NCBI GenBank assembly: GCA_910587865.1
Contig: CAJUNX010000019.1
Coordinates: forward strand, 1 to 20,106
Direction: 5' to 3'
Length of the DNA: 20,106 nucleotides
Origin: an uncultured Roseburia sp.
GTDB lineage: Bacteria > Bacillota > Clostridia > Lachnospirales > Lachnospiraceae
In this document: positions 7,776 to 15,172 of the stretch, in pieces
Layout: every line of letters begins with the position of its first letter
How positions within the stretch are numbered: the stretch's first letter is position 1
Notes under the pieces: generated by a model
What the model saw: only the letters and a program-made list of their open reading frames with translations
Database searches by the model: none
Told to the model about the DNA's origin: nothing
Program-made: the position numbers and the translations under genes

Positions 7776-8789
7776 ATGGACGAGAAGAGCAAATATATAC
7801 TGGAAGTAAAGGATCTGCACACCAGCTTTTTTACGGACAACGGTGAAGTGCAGGCGGTAAACGGCATCTCCTTTACCTTAGAGCCGGGAAAGACGCTCGG
7901 AATCGTGGGTGAGTCCGGTTCCGGAAAATCCGTGACGGCGTATTCCATCATGCAGATTTTGGCGGAGACCGGCAGGATTACCAGCGGTGAAGTGCGGTTT
8001 CGTGATGAGGATATCACAAAGTGGAACAGCAGACAGATGCAGAAGTTCCGCGGGGAGCGGTGTTCGATCATCTTTCAGGATCCGATGACGAGCTTAAATC
8101 CGGTGTTTACCGTGGGGAGCCAGCTGACAGAGGCGGTGCTTCTGCACACGGACAAGAATAAGAAGCAGGCGTGGGAGCGGGCGGTCGAGATGCTGACTTT
8201 GGTCGGTGTCAATGAGCCGGAGAGCCGTATGCGCCAGTATCCGCATGAGCTTTCGGGCGGTATGCGGCAGCGTGTCATGATCGCGATGGCGCTGGTGTGC
8301 GAGCCGGACGTCCTGATTGCGGATGAGCCGACTACGGCGCTTGACGTGACGATTCAGGCGCAGATCCTTGAGCTGATGCAGGAGCTCCAGCAGAATCTTG
8401 GGATGGCGATCATCATGGTGACGCATGATCTCGGCGTGATCGCGAGCATGTGCGACGAGATTCTCGTCATGTACGGAGGGCGTGTCTGCGAGCGGGGAAC
8501 GGCGGATGATATTTTCTACCGCCCGGCGCATGAATATACAAAGGGATTGCTGCGTTCCATTCCGAAGAAGGATAATATGAATGAGAAGCTGGTTCCGATC
8601 GGCGGTACTCCGATCAACCTGCTGCAGATGCCGGACGGATGCGCGTTCTGCCCGCGGTGTGATGCGGCGATGAAGATCTGCTTAAGCGAAAAACCGGAGG
8701 AGCTGCGCGTGAGCGAGACGCATCTTGCGAGCTGCTGGATGAACATAAAGGATTTGTACGAGGCACAGGAGGAGGGCAGTCATGAGTGA
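7776..8789 (+). CDS. oppD: Peptide importer ATPase OppD (system 1)
   Basis: This cytoplasmic ATPase has 337 residues. ATG 7776 is chosen because GAGGA at 7766-7770 is correctly spaced; the upstream in-frame ATG at 7764 is crowded by its purine stretch. Walker A is GESGSGKS (45-52), the signature is LSGGMRQR (159-166) and Walker B is VLIADEP (179-185), followed by TTALD. The C-terminal oligopeptide/dipeptide extension begins at HEYTKGLLRSIP and contains a cysteine cluster (CAFCPRC, then two further Cys). Such clusters bind a 4Fe-4S centre in some relatives. It pairs with OppF, whose start overlaps its end by 8 bases, so the two ATPases are translationally coupled. Confidence 0.95.
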   Translation: MDEKSKYILEVKDLHTSFFTDNGEVQAVNGISFTLEPGKTLGIVGESGSGKSVTAYSIMQILAETGRITSGEVRFRDEDITKWNSRQMQKFRGERCSIIFQDPMTSLNPVFTVGSQLTEAVLLHTDKNKKQAWERAVEMLTLVGVNEPESRMRQYPHELSGGMRQRVMIAMALVCEPDVLIADEPTTALDVTIQAQILELMQELQQNLGMAIIMVTHDLGVIASMCDEILVMYGGRVCERGTADDIFYRPAHEYTKGLLRSIPKKDNMNEKLVPIGGTPINLLQMPDGCAFCPRCDAAMKICLSEKPEELRVSETHLASCWMNIKDLYEAQEEGSHE

Positions 8790-9825
8790 GAACGAAAAGT
8801 ACCTGTTAAAGGTAGATCACTTAAAGCAGTACTTCCCCGTGCGGCAGGGATTTAAAACGATTCCGTTAAAGGCGGTGGACGATGTTTCCTTTCAGGTGAG
8901 GCCGGGTGAGACGCTCGGGCTTGTGGGCGAGTCCGGCTGCGGGAAGACGACGGTGGGGAGAACCCTGCTGCGTCTGTATCAGCCGACGGCCGGCCGGATC
9001 GAATTTGACGGCGAGGTGCTGTTTGACAGCGGCGAGCAGTATGACGAGAGCGGACATTTAAAGCTTGGAGCAGACGGAAAGCCTGTGCGGGGAAAGAAAG
9101 TCGACGTCAATATGCTGCCGTACCGCAGGAAGATGCAGATGGTGTTTCAGGATCCCTATTCCTCGCTGAATCCGAGGATGACGGTCGAGGATATCATCGG
9201 GGAGCCGTTAGATGTCCATAAGCTCTGCTCCACCCGTGACGAGCGGCGGGAGAAGATTCTCTCCCTGATGGAGCTGGTGGGGTTAAACGCGGAGCATGCG
9301 ATGCGCTATGCACACGAGTTTTCCGGCGGACAGAGACAGCGGATCGGGATTGCCCGCGCGCTGGCTGTAAATCCCAAATTTATCGTATGTGACGAGCCGG
9401 TATCGGCGCTTGACGTGTCGATCCAGGCACAGGTTGTCAATATGTTTGAAGAGCTGCAGGAGAAGCTGGGGGTGGCGTATCTGTTTATCGCCCACGATCT
9501 CCTTGTGGTACATCATATATCGGACCGCATCGCGGTCATGTATCTCGGGAAGATGATGGAGCTCGCCGACGCGGATGAGCTGAATGAAAATCCGATTCAT
9601 CCCTACACCTTAAGCCTGCTCTCGGCGGTTCCGATCCCGGATCCCGAGACGGCGAGAAAGAGTAAGCGTATCGTGCTTGAGGGCGATGTGCCGAGTCCGC
9701 TTAAGATGCCGACAGGCTGTCCGTTCCGCACGAGATGCCGGTACGCAACCGAACAGTGCGCGGCCGAGATGCCGCAGTTAAAAGACAGGGGGAACGGTCA
9801 TTTCGTTGCCTGCTGGAACAAATGA
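8782..9825 (+). CDS. oppF: Peptide importer ATPase OppF (system 1)
   Basis: This second ATPase of the heterodimer has 347 residues. AGGAGGAGG at 8767-8775 lies just before the ATG. Walker A is GESGCGKT (49-56), the signature FSGGQRQR (180-187) and Walker B IVCDEP (201-206), followed by VSALD. The C-terminal extension has HPYTLSLLSAVP and a cysteine group (CPFRTRC, later two more Cys). Compared with typical OppF, there is a hydrophilic insertion of roughly 25 residues at about 82-110, between the first beta sheet region and the Q-loop. It is rich in Asp, Glu, Gly and Lys. System 2 OppF has a shorter segment at that place. Confidence 0.95.
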   Translation: MSENEKYLLKVDHLKQYFPVRQGFKTIPLKAVDDVSFQVRPGETLGLVGESGCGKTTVGRTLLRLYQPTAGRIEFDGEVLFDSGEQYDESGHLKLGADGKPVRGKKVDVNMLPYRRKMQMVFQDPYSSLNPRMTVEDIIGEPLDVHKLCSTRDERREKILSLMELVGLNAEHAMRYAHEFSGGQRQRIGIARALAVNPKFIVCDEPVSALDVSIQAQVVNMFEELQEKLGVAYLFIAHDLLVVHHISDRIAVMYLGKMMELADADELNENPIHPYTLSLLSAVPIPDPETARKSKRIVLEGDVPSPLKMPTGCPFRTRCRYATEQCAAEMPQLKDRGNGHFVACWNK

Positions 9826-9841
9826 TGTTTATGAATCAGGT

Positions 9842-9862
9842 TTTATCCCATTGTGGGTTAAA
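9842..9862 (+). other. Weak stem-loop between oppF and oppA
   Basis: TTTA-T-CCCA, loop TTG, TGGG-T-TAAA form an 8-pair stem with one T-T mismatch. It sits in the 67-base gap before oppA. There is no T-run, so it is not a terminator. It may protect or punctuate mRNA so that the binding protein is made in excess over the transporter. This role is known for hairpins in other importer operons but is inferred here. Confidence 0.4.
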
Positions 9863-9892
9863 GCATAAATATTTTATTTAGGAGGAACAACT

Positions 9893-11692
9893 ATGAAAAA
9901 GAAACTGGTAGCCGTATTACTGGCTGCAAGCATGGCGTTCGGTCTTACCGCCTGCGGAAACAAAGACGATTCCGCGAATAACGCTGCGAACAATGCAGGC
10001 AATAATACGAACGTGGAAAACACGGAGGCAGCAGGGGGCAGTGACGCTGCAGAAGGTACAGAGGCAGGCGCAGGTGCAGAGAACGCCGGCGGTTCCGCTT
10101 TAAACAGCGACACCGGTATCCTTTACATCAATCTGGCTTCCGAGCCGGATTACCTGGACCCGGCGTTAAACAGTTCCGTGGACGGAGGCTGTCTGGCAGT
10201 AAATTCTTTCGCAGGCTTATATACCTACGACAGCACGGGTGCGCTGATACCGCAGCTTGCTACGGATATGCCGGAAGTATCTGAGGACGGAACCGTTTAT
10301 ACGGTGAAATTAAAGGAGTCCCAGTGGAGCAACGGCGATCCGCTGACCGCACAGGATTTTGTGTACAGCTGGAACCGTGTCATCAATCCGGATACCACGG
10401 CGGATTATGCGTATCTGTTTGATGTGATCGCACGCAACGGTGATGCGCTCGCAGTCGAGACACCGGATGATTACACGATGGTCATCACCTTAAACAGCCC
10501 GTGCCCGTACTTTAATGACTTAATGGCATTCCCGACCTTCTTCCCGGTGCATCAGGCAAGCGTGGAGGCAGCGGATACGGAAGTTCCCGGAACATGGGCG
10601 CAGGAGGCAGGCTTTGTCTGCAACGGCGCGTATACGCTGGAGTCCTGGAATCACGATGAGAGCATGGTTTATGTAAAGAACCCGAATTACTATGATGCGG
10701 AAAACGTGACCATGGATGAGCTTCACTTTATGTTAAGCGCGGATGACACCGCAATCTACGCCGCTTACAATGCAGGCGACCTTGATTATATCGATACCGT
10801 GCCGACCGACGAGATTTCCTCGTTAAACGGCGTGAATCCGGAGTTCGGGATCCTTGATAACCTTGGAACCTACTATGTCGGATTTAACGTAAACGACCCG
10901 CTGTTCGACGGCAAGACCGTTGAGGAAGCTGCAAAGATGCGTCAGGCAATGAACCTTCTGATTGATCGTCAGTTCATCGTTGAGAACGTGGGTCAGTCCG
11001 GACAGGTCGCTGCGGATTCCTTCGTTCCGCTCGGAATGGCGGACGGTAACGGCGGCGAGTTCAAGCAGGCTGACACCAGCTATTATGATGCGCAGAGCAC
11101 AGGTGCGCTTATGGTGGAAGATGCGAAGGCTCTGTTCGAGGAGGCCGGATACAGCTTTACGGATAACGGTGACGGTACATATGCGATTGACCCGGCGATC
11201 AACATGACCTATCTGACCAACGACGGCAGCGGACATATCGCAGCGGCTGAGTCGATGCAGCAGGATTTCGCGGTACTCGGCATCAACATGGAGATCAAGT
11301 CCGAGGACTGGAATGTATTCCTTGAGAACCGTAAGAACGGTAACTTCACGATCGCCCGTGAGGGATGGCTTGCCGATTACAATGACCCGATCAATATGTT
11401 AGAGCTCTTTACCTCTGATTCCGGCAACAACGATATGCAGCTGGGCAAGGGCAGCGGTGAGTCCGCTCCGGACTGGTCCGATTATGACGCTCTGATCAAG
11501 GAGATCCGCAATACCACAGATTTTGCTGCACGTGTGGATCTGCTTCATCAGGCGGAGGATATGCTCATGGAGACAGGAGCTGTGATCCCGCTTTACTATT
11601 ACAATGATATTTATATGCAGAAGCCGAACGTAGACGGCATCTACGCTACTGTTTTCGGCATGAAGTACTTTATGTACGCGACAAAGAACTAA
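9893..11692 (+). CDS. oppA: Peptide-binding lipoprotein OppA (system 1)
   Basis: This family 5 extracellular solute-binding protein has 599 residues. AGGAGG at 9880-9885 lies 7 bases before the ATG. The signal peptide has lipobox LTAC with Cys21 lipidated. A flexible linker rich in Asn, Ala, Glu and Gly (about 22-65) tethers the domain to the membrane. The mature domain opens with LASEPDYLDPALNSS and contains WSNGDPLTAQDFVYSWNRV, a classic family signature, then NGAYTLESWNHDE and RQAMNLLIDRQFIVENV. It captures peptide-like substrates and delivers them to OppBC. It is last in its operon, unlike system 2 where it is first, and is followed directly by the terminator at 11727. Confidence 0.95.
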   Translation: MKKKLVAVLLAASMAFGLTACGNKDDSANNAANNAGNNTNVENTEAAGGSDAAEGTEAGAGAENAGGSALNSDTGILYINLASEPDYLDPALNSSVDGGCLAVNSFAGLYTYDSTGALIPQLATDMPEVSEDGTVYTVKLKESQWSNGDPLTAQDFVYSWNRVINPDTTADYAYLFDVIARNGDALAVETPDDYTMVITLNSPCPYFNDLMAFPTFFPVHQASVEAADTEVPGTWAQEAGFVCNGAYTLESWNHDESMVYVKNPNYYDAENVTMDELHFMLSADDTAIYAAYNAGDLDYIDTVPTDEISSLNGVNPEFGILDNLGTYYVGFNVNDPLFDGKTVEEAAKMRQAMNLLIDRQFIVENVGQSGQVAADSFVPLGMADGNGGEFKQADTSYYDAQSTGALMVEDAKALFEEAGYSFTDNGDGTYAIDPAINMTYLTNDGSGHIAAAESMQQDFAVLGINMEIKSEDWNVFLENRKNGNFTIAREGWLADYNDPINMLELFTSDSGNNDMQLGKGSGESAPDWSDYDALIKEIRNTTDFAARVDLLHQAEDMLMETGAVIPLYYYNDIYMQKPNVDGIYATVFGMKYFMYATKN

Positions 11693-11726
11693 GATCATAC
11701 GGATGTTTTTCGGACAACGGATGAAG

Positions 11727-11755
11727 AAAAAGGGCACGCAATGCGTGTCCTTTTT
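11727..11755 (+). terminator. Terminator of first importer operon
   Basis: A 13-pair stem (11727-11739 with 11743-11755, one G-U pair, loop AAT) begins with five A and ends with five T. The core is GGGCACGC paired with GCGTGTCC. It separates the two importer operons, 35 bases after the oppA stop. Confidence 0.9.
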
Positions 11756-11782
11756 GTGTGCAATAACAAAAGTGAAAAAATA

Positions 11783-11810
11783 TTGACAAAAAGAAGGCGT
11801 TATGTATAAT
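11783..11810 (+). promoter_or_regulatory. Sigma-A promoter of second importer operon
   Basis: TTGACA at 11783-11788 and TATAAT at 11805-11810 are both perfect, with a 16-base spacer, the same unusual spacing as the system 1 promoter. Start of transcription would be near 11817, giving a leader of about 67 bases. Confidence 0.85.
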
Positions 11811-11883
11811 TAGAAACAGATGCGTTCGTGTGAGAAAAGCATTTGTTTTTCATGAAAGTGCACAAAAAGGAGGATCAGGATTC

Positions 11884-13824
11884 ATGAAAGGAAAAAAACT
11901 GCTGTCGCTGCTTCTTGCGGCGGTGATGACGGTATCTGCTGCGGCCTGCGGAGACGGCGGTACGGTGACGAACAATACGGATGATGATACGGCGGGGTCT
12001 GTGACGGGCAGTCAGACCGGCGACACAGAGCAGGCAGCGGAGGAAGCGAATGATACGGAGGCCGAAACAGTGCGGCCGGATGCCCCGACGGGACAGCTGA
12101 TTGTCGGAACCATTACGGATCTTGAGAACGAGTTTTATGATGCGACGTTCAGCAACAGCTCGGCGAACTATCAGTTGTATTCACTTCTTCACGGATATGC
12201 GACTGTTACAGTGACGAAGGACGGAGAGTGGATTACGGACCCGACTGTTGTGGCGGGATTTCAGACGAGCGAGAACGAGGACGGCACAAAGACCTTTACC
12301 ATGACGTTAAATGACGGTCTGGTGTGGACGGACGGATCCAGGGTGACAGCGAAGGATTACGTGTTTGCGCTTCTGCTGGAATCTTCCCCGGAGATGATGG
12401 GGGTGGATCATTATGCGGCGACCGGGTATACATTCCTGGACGGATGGGAATCCTTTAACAGCGGGGAGACGAAGAGTCTGAAAGGAGTGCATCTGCTAAA
12501 CGAGCTGACATTCTCTGTCACGGTGTCGGCGGATGAACTTCCGTACCATTATGATCTGGCATTTGCAGCGGTGACGCCGAGACCTCTCGCGGTGATCGCG
12601 CCGGGATGCGATATTGTCGATTCGGAGGAGGGTGCGTCGATCAGCGGGGATTTCACAACGGAGGTTCTGCTTGCAACGATCAATGACCCGGATACCGGAT
12701 ACCGCTTCAACCCGCAGGTGACCTGCGGCCCGTACCGCCTGGAGAGCTACGACGCGTCCAGCAGACAGGGAACGGTCGTGGTGAATGAGCTTTATGCGGG
12801 AAATTACACCGGTACAAAGCCGGTGATTGAGAGAGTGATTATCAAGACGATTTCAGAGGATACGCAGATCAATGAGCTGCAGGCCGGTACGGTGGATCTT
12901 CTGACCGGGATTTCCGGCGGAGAGACGATTGAGGCCGGGCTTGATCTCGTGGACGAGGGACTGGCTCAGAAGCATTCCTACTTCCGATACGGATACGGGA
13001 TGCTTAAGTTTGACTGCTCCCGGTTCCCGACGGACTCCGTGAGGGTCCGCCAGGCGATTGCACTGTGTCTGGACCGCAATGAGTTTGCGCGGATCTACAG
13101 CGGCGGATACGCGACGATTGTCCACGGAGAGTACGGACTCTCCCAGTGGGAGTACCAGGATTCGAAGGACTGGCTGGATGAGAATCTGAATACCTACGAG
13201 AAGGATATCGAAGCGGCAAAGGAGAAGCTCGCAGCGGACGGCTGGACGCTTGCAGCGGACGGCAGCGAGTATCAGGACGGCGACGGCACGCGCTATAAGG
13301 AAGTCGACGGGGAGCTGGTGCCGCTGGTGATAGAGTGGTGCAACGTGGAGGGCAATCCGGTGGCGGAGCTGCTTGCCACGATGCTTCCGGAGGCGATGGG
13401 GGAGGCCGGAATGGAGCTTGCCGTGACCACGACGGATTTCCCCACGCTGCGGGCATCTCTCGACCACAAGGCAGAGAATATGTACAATATGTATAATATG
13501 GGCTCCAATTTTTCCCTGCAGCATTCTCCGTGGTATTATTTCTCCACGGATGAGCACTACATGGGCAGCTTAAACAGCAACTGGATCTCTGACGAGGAGC
13601 TGTCGGAGGCAGCGCTGGCATTAAAGACGATTCCGATCGGGGATCAGGAGCAGTGGCTTCTGGCATGGCAGAACTATCAGAAGGTATGGAATGAAAAGCT
13701 GCCGAATATTCCGCTGTATTCGGACGAATATCATGATTTTTACAGCAACAAGCTTAAGGGCTGGGATACCAGCTCTCTCTGGTCCTGGGAGAACGCGATT
13801 CTGGACGCGTGGGTAACCGAATAA
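11884..13824 (+). CDS. oppA: Peptide-binding lipoprotein OppA (system 2)
   Basis: This family 5 solute-binding protein has 646 residues from ATG 11884, which AAAGGAGGA at 11866-11874 precedes by 9 bases. An upstream in-frame GTG at 11830 would bury the signal peptide and is rejected. The signal peptide ends in SAAAC with Cys22 lipidated, and an acidic Thr/Asp/Glu linker (about 25-75) follows. Family features include VWTDGSRVTAKDYVFALL, CGPYRLESYD and VRQAIALCLDRNEFARI. It is clearly diverged from the system 1 protein and is longer, so a different substrate is likely. It is first in its operon and followed by a strong terminator hairpin, so it is probably produced in large excess over the membrane parts. 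It is the expected docking partner of the propeller-bearing permease. Confidence 0.94.
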   Translation: MKGKKLLSLLLAAVMTVSAAACGDGGTVTNNTDDDTAGSVTGSQTGDTEQAAEEANDTEAETVRPDAPTGQLIVGTITDLENEFYDATFSNSSANYQLYSLLHGYATVTVTKDGEWITDPTVVAGFQTSENEDGTKTFTMTLNDGLVWTDGSRVTAKDYVFALLLESSPEMMGVDHYAATGYTFLDGWESFNSGETKSLKGVHLLNELTFSVTVSADELPYHYDLAFAAVTPRPLAVIAPGCDIVDSEEGASISGDFTTEVLLATINDPDTGYRFNPQVTCGPYRLESYDASSRQGTVVVNELYAGNYTGTKPVIERVIIKTISEDTQINELQAGTVDLLTGISGGETIEAGLDLVDEGLAQKHSYFRYGYGMLKFDCSRFPTDSVRVRQAIALCLDRNEFARIYSGGYATIVHGEYGLSQWEYQDSKDWLDENLNTYEKDIEAAKEKLAADGWTLAADGSEYQDGDGTRYKEVDGELVPLVIEWCNVEGNPVAELLATMLPEAMGEAGMELAVTTTDFPTLRASLDHKAENMYNMYNMGSNFSLQHSPWYYFSTDEHYMGSLNSNWISDEELSEAALALKTIPIGDQEQWLLAWQNYQKVWNEKLPNIPLYSDEYHDFYSNKLKGWDTSSLWSWENAILDAWVTE

Positions 13825-13844
13825 CAGAGAGAACCTGACAGGAC

Positions 13845-13893
13845 AGCCCCCGGGATTGCCGGCGCCGGAACGGAACAATCCCGGGGGCTTTTT
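13845..13893 (+). terminator. Strong terminator inside the second operon, after oppA
   Basis: A perfect 13-pair GC-rich stem is formed by 13845-13857 (AGCCCCCGGGATT) and 13877-13889. The loop itself contains the palindrome CCGGCGCCGG, and a run of five T (13889-13893) follows. Only 30 bases separate it from the oppB start, with no room for a full promoter. oppB and the downstream genes must therefore depend on readthrough or a promoter inside oppA. Confidence 0.9.
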
Positions 13894-13922
13894 GTATCAC
13901 CAGAAAACGGGGGACTTTATTT

Positions 13923-14906
13923 ATGCGAAACGGGAGATATCTGGCAAAACGGCTGCTGTATATCATATTTGTGTTTTTTATCATATCGATTCTGATGTTT
14001 GTCATTTATAAATCGCTGCCCGGAGATCCGGTGAAAATGATGATGCAGGACAATGTCAGACCGGAAGCCTACCAGCAGCAGTACGATACGATCCGCAGGC
14101 AGCTTGGGCTTGACGCGCCTCTGCCGGTGCAGTATATCAGGTGGATGGGCAATATGCTCACCGGGGATTTCGGATATTCGACCGAATACCGAAGGCCGGT
14201 AAAGGAAGTCATCGCGACGCCGATGCGAAATACGGTTCTGCTGAATCTGTGCTCGATGGTGGTTGTATTTCTGATTTCCGTTCCGCTCGGGATTGTGACG
14301 GCGGTGAAAAAGAACGGAATATTTGACAAAGCCGTTCAGTTGATTACGATTGTAGGATACAGCGTGCCGGGCTTTGTGATTGCACTGCTCGCCATCTATG
14401 TTTTTGCGATCCGGTTTCCGTTGTTTCCGATCAGCGGCGTAAAGACCGCCGGGTTTACCGGAACAGGCATGGCCGCGTTTCTCGATCAGGCGAAGCATAT
14501 GGTGCTGCCGGTGCTTGTCATGTCGGTCGGAGGGATCGGAAGCATCACGCGCTACGTGAGAGCTTCGATGATCGATGTGCTGCGCATGGATTATATCCGG
14601 ACAGCGCGCGCAAAGGGACTTCGGGAAAAGGTGGTCATCTATGTGCACGCGTTTCGGAACGCGCTGATCCCGATTGTGACGGTGACGACCTGGTGGCTGA
14701 TCGGGCTGTTTGGCGGATCGATTGTCATAGAGTCGATTTTTCTGTGGGACGGGCTCGGAAAGATGATGATTTCCGGTTTGAATCAGCGTGATTTTGCCGT
14801 CGTGCTGGCAATGCAGATGTTTTACGTCATATTATCGCTGGTCGGCAATGTGCTGATGGACATCGCCTATACCCTGGTGGATCCGCGGGTGAGACTGGAG
14901 AGCTGA
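13923..14906 (+). CDS. oppB: Peptide-type ABC importer permease OppB (system 2)
   Basis: This channel subunit has 327 residues. GGGGG at 13909-13913 lies 9 bases before the ATG. The N-terminus MRNGRYLAKRLLYIIFVFF with TM1 at about 10-30 is typical, followed by SLPGDPVKM and the external GDFGYS segment. The EAA loop reads MDYIRTARAKGLRE then HAFRNALIPIVT, and the protein ends in LVDPRVRLES. It is the partner of the RCC1-propeller OppC. The unusual 266-base gap to the next gene holds a hairpin and a 59-bp tandem repeat, whereas system 1 leaves only 40 bases at the same junction. Confidence 0.93.
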   Translation: MRNGRYLAKRLLYIIFVFFIISILMFVIYKSLPGDPVKMMMQDNVRPEAYQQQYDTIRRQLGLDAPLPVQYIRWMGNMLTGDFGYSTEYRRPVKEVIATPMRNTVLLNLCSMVVVFLISVPLGIVTAVKKNGIFDKAVQLITIVGYSVPGFVIALLAIYVFAIRFPLFPISGVKTAGFTGTGMAAFLDQAKHMVLPVLVMSVGGIGSITRYVRASMIDVLRMDYIRTARAKGLREKVVIYVHAFRNALIPIVTVTTWWLIGLFGGSIVIESIFLWDGLGKMMISGLNQRDFAVVLAMQMFYVILSLVGNVLMDIAYTLVDPRVRLES

Positions 14907-14915
14907 GGGAGGAGA

Positions 14916-14945
14916 CTGTCCGGGAAGGCGAAGCGTCCCGGACAG
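14916..14945 (+). other. Perfect 10-pair hairpin after oppB
   Basis: CTGTCCGGGA (14916-14925) pairs fully with TCCCGGACAG (14936-14945) around a 10-base loop. There is no T-run. The right arm lies inside the first copy of the 59-bp repeat. Every later copy brings another TCCCGGACAG-like arm and an ATCCGGGA arm, so chained or alternative hairpins can form in the transcript. Confidence 0.7.
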
Positions 14946-15146
14946 AGCGCGAAACGCATCCGGAAAGGATGGGGCCGTGGAAAGGGGAAGGCCGTCCCGG
15001 ACAGAGCGCGAAACGCATCCGGGAAGGATGGGGCCGTGGAAAGGGGAAGGCCGTCCCGGACAGAGCGCGAAACGCATCCGGGAAGGATGGGGCCGTGGAA
15101 AGGGGAAGGCCGTCACGGACAGAGCGCGAAACGCATCCGGGAAGGA
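14935..15146 (+). repeat. 59-bp tandem repeat, 3.6 copies, between oppB and oppC
   Basis: Copies begin at 14935, 14994, 15053 and 15112, exactly 59 bases apart; the last is cut after 35 bases. The copies are almost identical: one substitution in copy 1 (GGAAAGG for GGGAAGG) and one in copy 4 (GTCACGG for GTCCCGG). The unit contains GACAGAGCGCGAAACGCATC. No spacers separate copies. The length is not a multiple of three, so copies shift frame, which argues against a coding role. The near-identity suggests recent expansion, so copy number may vary between strains. Confidence 0.95.
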
Positions 15147-15153
15147 CAGGAGC

Positions 15154-15160
15154 AGGAGGA
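15154..15160 (+). promoter_or_regulatory. Ribosome binding site that fixes the OppC start (system 2)
   Basis: AGGAGGA lies 12 bases before ATG 15173, directly after the truncated last repeat. It supports the short start over the in-frame ATG at 14969, which sits inside the first 59-bp repeat. Spacing is slightly long but acceptable. Confidence 0.7.
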
Positions 15161-15172
15161 AAACGAGACGTT

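Noticed and set aside
9842..9862. Terminator between oppF and oppA
   Set aside because: The stem is weak, has a mismatch and lacks a T-run; kept only as a possible mRNA punctuation hairpin.
14935..15146. CRISPR-like repeat array
   Set aside because: The 59-base copies follow one another directly without unique spacers and no cas genes are present, so it is a tandem repeat.
14969..15172. N-terminal extension of the propeller OppC
   Set aside because: The extra 68 codons lie in the tandem repeat, which shifts frame between copies, and a proper AGGAGGA site precedes ATG 15173.
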